From: Herpomyces periplanetae
Taxonomy: Eukaryota; Ascomycota; Laboulbeniomycetes; Herpomycetales; Herpomycetaceae
NCBI GenBank assembly: GCA_009733715.1
Contig: WMKJ01000097.1
Location: 1 to 48,213, forward strand
DNA length: 48,213 bases
Direction: 5' to 3'
The notes below the pieces were generated by a model that did not search any database, was not told the DNA's origin, and saw nothing but the letters and a program-made list of their open reading frames with translations. Positions 10,164 through 19,508 of the stretch are shown here, piece by piece (position 1 is the first letter of the stretch; every line of letters starts with the position of its first letter). Made by a program: the position numbers and the translations under genes.

Positions 10164-12134
10164 TTAACAATTCATTCGGCTTCGACATGCAATAATCGTA
10201 CACGAATACGCTGCAGCAGATCTTGTCAACGAAAGCTCCAGAAAATAGTTTGAAGCTTTTGGATCTGGGAAAGTGGTTGGCGATAGTAAACGCTCCTGTA
10301 ACGGCGGGTTTGAAGAAATAGCGTCTTCTTCTAATTCGTAGTCGTGAGATTTAATGGCTGGCAATGAATGAATGTTTTTACACTGCAAACAAGTATTAGC
10401 AATATGAGTGCCACGACTAGTAATGGAAGATTCATGGGACTGTATTGAAGGCATTTTTGAATTGAACAGCTTAAAGGGATTCCCATTTATGAAAATTGAT
10501 TCATTTTTGTCCAATGTTGACAGAAGTAATTTAACTTCTTGATATCTGCACGTATTTAATAAAGCATGGGGAACACCTAAGCTTTTTTTACTTTCATCAT
10601 CAAAAGCATGATAGAGATCTAAAAGAGACTGTCTCTTTGTTAATAAACTATGATTTGACGATGCATTAAAATACTTACACACAGCCAAAAGTTTGTAGTT
10701 TTTAGTTTACCTGATATGACAGAGGTTCGAAGATGAAAATTTCCGCTCAATTGCAGTAACAAATTCATAAAAGCATTCTGAGTCTCGCTCCATACGGATG
10801 TGAGAAGCATAAGAAGTATATCAGAGCGAAGAATAATTTTCATAGTTGCAAAAGTTTCATTCAAGCAACAGTAGTACTTATAGAAAATTGTTGTTTTATG
10901 ACAATTAATACTTTGCACAGATTGGGATTTCCGAGAGCGAGCATTTTTTAATTTATCCTCTTGGGGATTATAAACATACAAGTTTTTTAGAGAAATTACT
11001 TCGTTGGTAACTGATTGTAACTATTTATGAGAGGGATTTAGCCATGAAATTAGCTCGCCAATCAGCCAACTTACCTTTTCGGAAATACCGAAGATAGTTT
11101 TATCTTGGGTATTCTTTAACGTGTTCACTAATTGACAAACAATATTATTAAAGTTTGAAAATTGGTCCAAACGATACGATATTCTGATCAGCAAAATCCC
11201 TTGGGTATCAAGAGAAATCCATTTCATGCAACAATTTGATAACAGATTGTTTATGTTTAAAATCAAGACGGCACGGCCGATGCCTTTGGGCTTTTGTAAC
11301 GCTTTTATTTCGTACACAGTGAATAGAAGGGCTAAAGGAAGTTTGACATGAATTAAAACCTTCTCGTAAAAGTGAAGAGAAGAAATAAATTTGACATTTT
11401 TAGTTTTTGCAAGTAATTTTCCAGACTCATCACAAAGAGTAATAAAATACTGATTAAAACCGGAATCCGATCGTTTAAAGATATTTTCCAGTTCAATTAT
11501 TTCCAAATTTAGGGGAAATGTTGACTCATTAGGCCACGATAGTATTGAATAAATTTTTGTATGATGGAAAATATTACCTAAATGTTTTAACCGTTCAAGA
11601 ATTAGGTTTACCTGACTTTTAATGTAGCAGATATTGTTTAGCTTGATAAATGACTTGGACGTTTAAAAATTTTACTGTTAGCTTTTTAAACGAGTATGTT
11701 TAACAGCATAAAAAGTTTGAACCTACGCTATACCAAAATGGACGGTTAACTTTACTAATAAGAGAATCATCATGAATGGGTGTTTTGGTCGATTTTTTAG
11801 AGCAAGACTGTAAACCAGAAGGCAAATCAAATGCATTGTTTAAATTAAAACAAATTGAGCTGTGCAACTTTCGGCTATAATACTTTGCACTTTTAAGGAT
11901 GGTGTAAATAGTATGTTCATATAACGCTAATGAATCTGGATTCCCGTTATGGAAAAGAGTAGTCGCTTCTGAGTGAAGATTATTTAACAATTTCGCAACA
12001 TCCAAGCCCGAACAACTAACGATCCCAGTACTGGAATTGTCATTTTGGGATGATTTGATATCATAGGTAAAATCATCAATAGAAATAGCATTATCAATCC
12101 ACTTTTTTATTTCAGAAAAAGAAAATTCCGTCAT
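10164..12134 (-). CDS. Munc13-like MUN/C2 domain protein (short form)
   Basis: Proteins of this family (animal Munc13, fission yeast Git1/Ync13) act at the plasma membrane in vesicle priming, exocytosis and signalling. Four exons give 597 residues in continuous phase: 12134-11727, 11653-11075, 11020-10679 and 10628-10164. The introns are 73, 54 and 50 nt; the first has a GCTAAC branch site and the last a TTATTAAC. Around residue 140 there is an MHD1-type stretch (FIKLNNICYIKSQVNLILERL-like). A C2 domain follows at about 170-290, ending in DTQGILLIRIS, a typical fungal C2 end in this family. An MHD2-like region follows (LNETFATMKIIL, then SLLDLYHAF and TCRYQEVKLLL). Family members usually exceed 1,000 residues, so the N-terminal half is missing. 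An in-frame TAA lies shortly before the ATG with no acceptor between them, so the short start seems genuine. Confidence 0.72.
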
Positions 12135-12994
12135 AATTAAGTGAGAAAAAATTTAAATATATCAACCTGTTAAACTGACATAAATATTGTATAACTTTGT
12201 CGACAACATCTCTTTGCCAGAGGTCGACGAAGAATTAAGCAAACAAAATTATCTAATCAGTAGGTAAGTGGGATATTTAGTAAATGTTTGGAAGATAAAG
12301 ATAGCATTAGTTTTGTTTAATATATTTGGTTGTAAATTCCTGGCAAATATAGCCATTGATAGAAATGATCCGAAAGATCAATTTTAAAATCATAATTTAA
12401 CCATACCTTCAATAGAGATGAATTAACTAGTCAAATTTTGATCGTCGTACTTTACCATACATCTAATATTGAAAGCTTTTTGCGAGCATTGAATGTGAAT
12501 TATATATTTCATGGTATAACATGTTATTATAATCACTTCTCCCTTTACATTGTAGAATAATTTGAGAGAATGAACGGGGAGGGTGATTTTCAAATTTATA
12601 AATTTAATGTCCAAGAAATGAAAAACTAATATGTTAATTAAATAACAACAAAATAGCTAACCACGTTATAGTTTTTCTTTGAAAAATGAGATATAATTTA
12701 AATAATCATAATCTACCAAAGCACAAGCAGCATTTTGAATCAATTTCACACAGAAGGAATAGAGTATATTGCAACTCTATCGCATTTCGTAGAAAATTTC
12801 AAAGTGTATAGCCCTATACACACACGACGTAAACAATGACGTAGTTGTTGAGAAACGGCCACTGTAGGGCTGAATTCGGAAAAATAATTGTCCACACAAG
12901 TCTCGGAACATTGTTGATCCGTACAGCCATGCGACATGTGACTGTGCGCCAATTGCGTGCTTACTAAATTATTATTATATAAGACATCCTAAAC
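12135..12994. other. Upstream region of the Munc13-like gene
   Basis: AT-rich intergenic DNA. I looked for an upstream exon that would restore the missing N-terminal half of the Munc13-like protein and saw none. Minus-strand frames at 12423-12614 and 12746-12952 do not look like coding sequence. Confidence 0.5.
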
Positions 12995-13006
12995 GTCACG
13001 TGTGAC
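12995..13006. promoter_or_regulatory. GTCACGTGTGAC palindromic site
   Basis: A near-perfect palindrome around CACGTG, the core bound by bHLH factors of the Cbf1/Pho4 kind in yeasts. It lies about 0.9 kb upstream of the Bir1 start. The same core recurs in other intergenic regions of the window. Factor identity is inferred. Confidence 0.45.
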
Positions 13007-13237
13007 GGTCTGGTAAATTTTTGTGCGAATTTGAACCGAACTACTCGTTACTTCATTTTTGCTTCCCTTCCTCACATTTTTTCTTCTCTTCATGAATTCT
13101 ACTTCAGAAATGGTTTGATTCCACTAACGTTCATTTCGATTATTATGTTTTACCCATTCTAATCATTTTGTAACTTTAAACAAATTTCTCAAGCGTTTGG
13201 TTTACTTAAGTGGTCATCTCGAATTCTCTTGCGGGCG

Positions 13238-13292
13238 CGCGCGTCAAAAATGTGGTTTCGGCGCTTACACGACAATCGACGTGACCACGCGT
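13238..13292. promoter_or_regulatory. MCB/E2F-like sites upstream of Bir1
   Basis: Two G1/S-type elements lie 54 bp apart: GCGCGTCAAA at 13239-13248 (TTTGACGCGC on the other strand, an E2F/MBF-like site) and ACGCGT at 13287-13292, the Mlu1 cell-cycle box. They lie about 630-680 bp before the Bir1 ATG in a short GC-rich island. In fungi MBF binds such boxes to drive genes at the start of S phase. Regulation of this gene by MBF is inferred. Confidence 0.45.
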
Positions 13293-13299
13293 GTACATA

Positions 13300-13919
13300 C
13301 CTTGAAGCTTTTTTACACTGTACTAGCTTTAATTCATATGTAGCTTGATATATGTTAACACACTGTTTTGTTTGCCACTTTAAGCTTTCCCCCTAACCCA
13401 TCACACCTACACTGTCCAACTATTTACCGTTTTGTTTGTTACATTTATCATTTTTCTTTACCTTGATTTTTTCTTCGGCATACTTAATCTATTCTTCTCA
13501 CTTTTTGGCTAATTTTGCTCCCCTTAACTGCTCGTGCGCCCCGCTGCGCGCTCCAACTAACGTGCGCCCGTGCGCGCAACCCCAAACTAGTTCAGCTTTA
13601 CTTTATCTCCTCTTTTTTTCATGGCTGGTTAAATCTTACCACTTCATTGCCGCTTTCTTCGGATTTTTCCCCTTTCAAATATCATACCTCTAATTTCTTA
13701 AAGTTAGACTGATTTATCTGAAAGTTATCCAATTTTTTTCGCCTTTATACCCTAGCGTACGGCCGTGCTACAAAGCACATCTCCCGCATAATCCGGATAA
13801 CATTCGCCTTATTTGCTACGTTTGACTTTATCATATTCGTTTACTTCAAAGGGAAGCATTTACGATTCATTTCCTTATATTCACCGTTATTTCTACTTTT
13901 ATCATATCACCATTTCAAT
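13300..13919 (+). promoter_or_regulatory. Pyrimidine-rich leader region of Bir1
   Basis: T/C-rich DNA on the sense strand running up to the Bir1 ATG. Several upstream genes in this window have the same character. Short open frames here are read-through of the pyrimidine tract. No TATA box is evident. Confidence 0.4.
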
Positions 13920-16682
13920 ATGTCAGTACCCGAGTTCGCTTATACTTTTACTGGCCGATTGGAAACGTTCGAATGCATGCATCACTTACCCAAAAGAAGG
14001 GCTTCAGCTGCGCGGAAACGTGGTCCAGCTACCGCTAAATGGCCTCATAAATCACCCTCCCCCCATGATTTAGCTTTCGCCGGATTTTTTTACAAGCCTA
14101 CCGCTACAAGCGTTGATAATGTCATGTGTTTTATGTGCCATAGGAATTTAGACGGCTGGGAAGAAACTGATAATCCAATTAACGAGCATTGCGCTTTTTC
14201 ACCTGATTGCGCTTGGGCTAACTGTTGTGTCATTACCCTTGATTGTCCTGACGAGGACCCTTTAAGTCCACGTCTGATTGAAATGCGCAGTGCTACATTC
14301 GGTGACCGTTGGCCACACGAGTCAAAACGAGCCTGGAGATGTAAAGTCAACAAGATGGTGGAAGCTGGATGGATCTATGATCCTAGTCCAGAAAATGACG
14401 ATGGTGTTACTTGTTTATATTGTAATCTATCCTTGGATGGATGGGAACCAAAGGATAACCCAATGGAGGAACATCGAAAGCGATCGGCACACTGTAAATT
14501 TTTTCAACTTATTAACAAGTTTGCTACGAGCAGATCAGCAGCATCATCACGGTCCAGGACTATTCGTTCTTCAAATTCGGTAAAACTATCACATGCATCT
14601 AATTTGTCTAACCCGACAGAAAGTTTTGATGCATTACCTCCGTTAGCAAATGCTCTTAATACTATGAAACCCCACAAAGGTATACAAAACAATACTACGT
14701 CGGATTCCATAGTGCGTAAAGACGAAGTTAATAGTTCTAATATGACTGGAAACCGGACATGCAGCGGTACAAGGAAGCGAACTAGTTCGACAGTTTCACG
14801 GGCAGTACACGAAACCGCTCAAGGTAATCCCCTTGATTCTACTGAAGTATCAATATCCAGGACTAAGAAGCGTAAAAGTAAGCTTGCAATGGATAATTCG
14901 AGTATGGATTCTGCTATACTACCTCAGATATCTACGATTATTGCATCACCGCCGGCCACAAGAGTTACTAGATCTCGAAAAACCAGCCAGCAGTACACTG
15001 GATGCAAGGATGCAGTTGATTTAACATCATCTGTATTAGCTCAGTCGGAGCCCAAGCGAACTATTCGGCGAAAAAAGGCTGTGCCTACTCTTCGAAATAC
15101 TAAAGACTCCGGTAAATCCTACGCTAGTGACTCTTCAGGGGGGGAATCATATAATTCTTGCTCAAGCAAGATTATCAACGATATACCTGCGAAGCCGAAT
15201 AAAGTTGTAACTCGTGAGCCTGCCTTATCACTTCGAGGATTAAAGCGCGCTAGAGATGGATCAAGGAAAGCAGCATCAATGTATGATTCTCCAGCGCCTG
15301 ATGCTGGTCCATCGACCAGTCAAAGAGGGGGGACAATTCACCGTGGAAAAGCAACCAGCCGGTCGGATAGTGATAAAACGTTAATGAAGGCAAAGGATAA
15401 CCAGGAATCTAATAGTTCAGATTGCGAAGGGGCGGAGATGGCTATGCAAGGTATTAATCAGTCGTTAACACCTGAGACCGAAATGGTTCATGAGCTCCAA
15501 GTGGATAAAGTTAGTCCATCATCTATACTAGTAGCATCATCACCGGTGGTACTACCTCATATGGAGGTGTCAGGGAATGAATTTGAAGGAATTACCAAGG
15601 AAGAGTTTTCAATTGCATATTCCCCTGTTACGAGTCCTTCACATGTGGAACACTCTGTAGGAATTGATTTAGCTGGAGGGGTACATGAGAATGAGAGTAT
15701 AAGTAGGACGCTAGAATCGGTATCAGAAGGTTCATCAAAACGAATTGATAGTAAGATTGTGCAATTGATACCATCTTCACCACCCTCAATGCAATCGTCA
15801 GACGCTGAGAATAGGCCGCCGTCTCAAGAAAAATATTCAAGTTCGTCACCTTCTCCGTCACCATGCCCACGGAGTGAACAGAAAAAAGGCAATCAGATGA
15901 AAGATGTTAATGTGGGGGTTGCATTGAAGTCGCCGCATAAAGAAGCACAAATAAAGTCACCTACAACCACAATGAATTCACCAAGCACATCGCTGACATC
16001 GTCAAATCAGACGAGCGCTGGTCGACCAGGCCATGAGGATATTAGTTTAAATAAGAGTTGTCAGGTTGTGAAGACCAGTCCGACAAAGCAATTGTTGGTC
16101 AAGAGCAAATCCCTTAATTTAATTAAGGAAACATCATGTGAAGGTGTGACATGGACACCAATTGAGTTCGCAGACAAGTTTAACTCAGGCGTATTAAAAT
16201 ACGATGATCGTATACCGCCGGAGTTATTAGATGTTTATGATAAAGTGTTTCACGAAAATCCAGAACAGATGAGTCGAGAGATGGCCAAGTTAAAGAAGGA
16301 TAATCATGATACACGGGAAATCATGAATACGGTAGCAACTATTGCGAATCTGGCGACCACTAATGAAATAGGTGAAAATAACCGACTCAGTCCTGATCAA
16401 GTTGGTCATATTCTGTATTATCTTGAAATGAATTTATCAGCTGAAGAAAAGGCCATGACACTCGATCAGTGGGTTCAGTATAATGCGATTCGATGCGAAG
16501 AACGATTACGCTGGGAATGTGAACAAATGGTCCGCATTTTTGAACGTGAGGGTAGGCGAGCTCTTGATGTTTTGGAAGATTTGCGGGTGGTTAAGAATCC
16601 TGCAGCTTTGCTTTCACATAAAAAAATTTATCAAACTCTTCATTCAACTACAGATGCTACCACTCCTCGTTTAGCACAGTGA
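13920..16682 (+). CDS. BIR1: Bir1/survivin-like protein with two BIR domains
   Basis: Subunit of the chromosomal passenger complex, which brings Aurora kinase to centromeres and the spindle midzone. The single-exon frame gives 920 residues, close to fission yeast Bir1 (about 1,000). BIR domain 1 (residues about 8-100) has zinc ligands Cys70, Cys73, His90 and Cys97. BIR domain 2 (about 122-195) has Cys165, Cys168, His185 and Cys192. Both contain the LDGWE signature. A long Ser/Thr/Lys-rich, low-complexity middle follows, with many SP sites such as SSPSPSP that suit CDK phosphorylation. The C-terminal 180 residues are conserved and charged, mostly helical (for example ECEQMVRIFEREGRRAL). This is probably the part that contacts INCENP/borealin partners, by analogy. 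The start is the first ATG of the frame and precedes the BIR fold by only a few residues. Confidence 0.93.
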   Translation: MSVPEFAYTFTGRLETFECMHHLPKRRASAARKRGPATAKWPHKSPSPHDLAFAGFFYKPTATSVDNVMCFMCHRNLDGWEETDNPINEHCAFSPDCAWANCCVITLDCPDEDPLSPRLIEMRSATFGDRWPHESKRAWRCKVNKMVEAGWIYDPSPENDDGVTCLYCNLSLDGWEPKDNPMEEHRKRSAHCKFFQLINKFATSRSAASSRSRTIRSSNSVKLSHASNLSNPTESFDALPPLANALNTMKPHKGIQNNTTSDSIVRKDEVNSSNMTGNRTCSGTRKRTSSTVSRAVHETAQGNPLDSTEVSISRTKKRKSKLAMDNSSMDSAILPQISTIIASPPATRVTRSRKTSQQYTGCKDAVDLTSSVLAQSEPKRTIRRKKAVPTLRNTKDSGKSYASDSSGGESYNSCSSKIINDIPAKPNKVVTREPALSLRGLKRARDGSRKAASMYDSPAPDAGPSTSQRGGTIHRGKATSRSDSDKTLMKAKDNQESNSSDCEGAEMAMQGINQSLTPETEMVHELQVDKVSPSSILVASSPVVLPHMEVSGNEFEGITKEEFSIAYSPVTSPSHVEHSVGIDLAGGVHENESISRTLESVSEGSSKRIDSKIVQLIPSSPPSMQSSDAENRPPSQEKYSSSSPSPSPCPRSEQKKGNQMKDVNVGVALKSPHKEAQIKSPTTTMNSPSTSLTSSNQTSAGRPGHEDISLNKSCQVVKTSPTKQLLVKSKSLNLIKETSCEGVTWTPIEFADKFNSGVLKYDDRIPPELLDVYDKVFHENPEQMSREMAKLKKDNHDTREIMNTVATIANLATTNEIGENNRLSPDQVGHILYYLEMNLSAEEKAMTLDQWVQYNAIRCEERLRWECEQMVRIFEREGRRALDVLEDLRVVKNPAALLSHKKIYQTLHSTTDATTPRLAQ

Positions 16683-16748
16683 CGCAACGACTCGGTAGCT
16701 GTCAATTATTTCAGACCTTTTTGTACCTTCACAACACACTTGTACATA

Positions 16749-17027
16749 TTAACATACACGCGCATAATGCCGAATTAGTTCTACTTTATTACACACGTAA
16801 ACCCGAGCTGTGCTGTATTTCACGCCTTCGGCATAGCGCATAAAGTCGTCCGGGTTACACGCATATACTAATGAACCGTCATTCGTTTTTACTACCCAAC
16901 GCCGCACGGGAATGTATACGATAAGCCAGGGCGTGAGGCATAGTAGCGTAGAGTATTTCGGGGATTTCTGGGGGTGTGTAATCAGGTGGTGGCTTGTTCT
17001 GAAAACCTCTGAGATGGATTTAAACAT
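16749..17027 (-). CDS. Unidentified small ORF, 92 residues
   Basis: I do not recognise this protein. The ATG-initiated frame has an ordinary amino-acid mix and a conserved-looking core around WLIVYIPVRRWVVKTNDG followed by VYACNPDDFMRYAEG, which suggests a small folded domain with beta strands. It has no signal peptide and no clear membrane segment. It runs tail to tail with Bir1 (66 bp between stop codons). On its sense strand a TATATATA box lies about 175 bp before the ATG, preceded by a CT-rich tract, as expected of a promoter. An additional upstream exon is possible. It may also be a chance frame in the Bir1 3' flank. Confidence 0.4.
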   Translation of the reverse strand: MFKSISEVFRTSHHLITHPQKSPKYSTLLCLTPWLIVYIPVRRWVVKTNDGSLVYACNPDDFMRYAEGVKYSTARVYVCNKVELIRHYARVC

Positions 17028-17200
17028 TGAACAAGTTGGTTATGGTTGAGCTTTTATGCGCAAAGGTACCCAACACCAGCTTGTTTCAAAGCAATTGATG
17101 ATGAAAGAAAGATGAGGAATAGCGCGTTAATAAATGCTACACAAATTGGGAATGTATAAACTTGAATGGTAAGAATATACATCATAATCAAATAAACACA

Positions 17201-17208
17201 TATATATA
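17201..17208 (-). promoter_or_regulatory. TATA-box-like TATATATA
   Basis: On the minus strand the sequence CCTCTATATATATGTG follows a pyrimidine-rich tract and lies about 175 bp upstream of the 92-residue ORF. It is the best TATA candidate in this interval. Whether it drives that ORF is inferred. Confidence 0.35.
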
Positions 17209-17459
17209 GAGGGGTCCAACGCAGAGAGAGTATCAATGATGATAGGAGGGGAGAGGACAGTGTAGGTAATTGAAAAGGATAAAAGAGGAAACTTTTTCAA
17301 GTGTAAGATAACCATTCTCAGTTTGAGGGATTCATCGGATAAGGTATGCATGAGCATATAGGGTAGGTGTTTGATGAATGGAGATACCGAAGCCGACAGA
17401 TGGGGTGAACAAGGTTGACAAAACGTATATTTGTCTGTCCTTTAATCAAATTCACGGAA

Positions 17460-18705
17460 TTAGGCAGTAGGAACGGCAGCTGCGAGAAAATCGTTGCCTG
17501 TGGCAGTTACTTTAACGCCGGGAGGCCCAGTCAAAGTAGGGGCAACGGGATCTGTCTTGGGAACAGAAGGAAAATGTGATGAACGAGACGACAACTTTTG
17601 TCGGGTTGAGCCCATATACTCTTGAGCACGAAGTGTACAACCACCAGCATACGACAGAACGGTAGACGAGGCACGTTCAGTTTGTTTAGCAGCAAGTTTT
17701 TTCATTTCGGAAGCACGCTCGTTAACGGAATTACTTAATTTTTCAATATTATAATCGATGAATTCACGATTACTCAAGTAAATCAATGGTCCCAAGTACG
17801 CAACAAACGTAGTCAATAGGGCAAAAGTCCATAATGGAAGCCATTTGATCAGCCAATAAGATAAGTAAAAAGCACCAAAAGCCTTTGCAGGGGAGTGGGG
17901 GATAAATGTTAGCTAAGGAATCAAACTTAAAAAAACAATAATGGGGTAAGGAAAAGGGCACTTACGGCAACGGTGACGGACACTTTTTCAGCATAAAGGA
18001 TACGTTGGAATTCGATGACGAAAAAGTTTAAAAAGCCGGCGAAATCATCGAGAAATCGTTGCAACGAATCCTTGGGGATCTCATAATAACTTCGGGGGCA
18101 TAATTGGGAAGTTATTCCACTATCGAAGATTAATTTACCCGCAATTTCAGCAGCAGCAGTTACTAGAAGCGACCGAGATAATATCGATTAGCCAGTCCCG
18201 GGGTTAGCAAGGTAAAGGAGATGGGAGAAAGTTCAAGGTATGTATAAAGAGTAGCTCACAGCCGAAGATTATGTAGAGACCCTTGAAAATGTAGCGTATA
18301 ATGTTCAAGTAACGAGCGGCAAAAATGAATATCACGTTAAGAAAAAAGGCAATAGTAGACGATTTAGGATTTTGCCAGCTCAAGATACGATATATGAGTG
18401 AATGGTACTGAGACCCATTCGCGAGTGAAAAAGTATTTGGTAAAGGAGAAGGAGAAGTGGAATCGACCTCAAATGGGGTAGAACCTTTTTGTGACGAGAT
18501 AGAGAGCCTCTTGGAATTAGGCGAAGAATCTGCAAATGAGGAAATTTCTCACGTTTCAGCCAGATTAACCGGAATGTATAGAATCGAATAAACTTGGGTT
18601 AGCGAGGATGGGCAAGTGAAAAGGGTAAAATTTAAAAAATTTCAAGTATGAAAACGAATACTGACCCGGAACATCGTCAACAGGGGGAAAAGAGATATTC
18701 GACAT
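17460..18705 (-). CDS. Reticulon-family ER membrane protein
   Basis: Reticulons insert hydrophobic hairpins into the outer leaflet of the ER and bend tubules. Four exons keep one frame: 18705-18666, 18529-18260, 18162-17966 and 17882-17460, giving 309 residues. Introns are 136, 97 and 83 nt and begin GTCAGT, GTGAGC and GTAAGT. The N-terminus is Ser/Pro-rich and probably disordered. The reticulon-homology domain starts at IYRILSWQNPKSS, followed by hydrophobic hairpin 1 (TIAFFLNVIFIFAARY). After a linker of about 70 residues comes hairpin 2 (FYLSYWLIKWLPLWTFALL), then the typical end GPLIYLSNREFIDYNIEK. This order and the short cytosolic tail match fungal Rtn1 proteins. The gene lies downstream of Cft1 on the same strand, about 800 bp away. 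Confidence 0.85.
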
Positions 18706-19508
18706 GGTGAAGTAATGGGATTAGAAGACTTTAAAAAAGTAGGGAATAAAGAGAAAATTTGACACGATGAATTTTTAATAAGCTAAACGTTAGAAGTGTA
18801 AAACTTAGCGATTAGCGGTTTGCAAGAAGAAGTATGTAGATATAATGAACGGGTAAGGTTATTGAAGTGTTTGGATGGCTCGCTCGCTTTATTAACAAAT
18901 TCGGAAAAACAGTCAAAACGAGGAATCCGATTACGTAAAGGTGTAAGTTCCCGGTGACAAAACGATTGGTTGGCTGATGATTGGGGACGTTAGGGTATCA
19001 GTGCGCGTGGATTGGATTGGGAGGGTGATTGTTATGGTAAAAAATTGATAATGACGCGTGAGTGTAATGAGAAAACGTTAGAACAGTGAAAGGGAAACGT
19101 AAGGTTTAGTAGAGAAGAAAAAGTAGTTGAAGAGATAGAGAATTTAATAGTATTAAAGAAGATTGAAGATGTAACATCAGGGAGCAAGCATGAAAATACA
19201 CACAAACTATAAAGTAAAGGTAAAAGGGTGAGGGATTGGAATTGAAATAAAAGTGCAGAAACGTATAATGAAAGAGCAAATTATCAAGAATATTGGATAT
19301 CCTGAAGAGTAGGCAACAAAAGGGAAAAAAAAATATAAAAAAAATTCGGAAGGGGAGAGGGAAAATGCACGTGAGGACTCTCAACAATTCTCGAATTTTT
19401 CCCGATCTCAGCCCTACGGGCGAGGTTACATTTTGCGTAGGGCTGAAGGGTCGCACTTGCCTAAAACAGCTCGCCCTCCCTATCTTTCTTCACTTTAATT
19501 TTTTGGCT
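18706..19508. promoter_or_regulatory. Reticulon upstream region / Cft1 3' flank
   Basis: About 800 bp between two minus-strand genes. On their sense strand it is T/C-rich towards the reticulon start. The long open frame at 19106-19456 (minus) is a translation of this pyrimidine tract. It is dominated by Phe, Leu and Ser and is not a credible gene. Confidence 0.4.

Noticed and set aside
19106-19456. Minus-strand 116-residue hydrophobic frame
   Set aside because: Translation of the T/C-rich region upstream of the reticulon gene; Phe/Leu/Ser-dominated.
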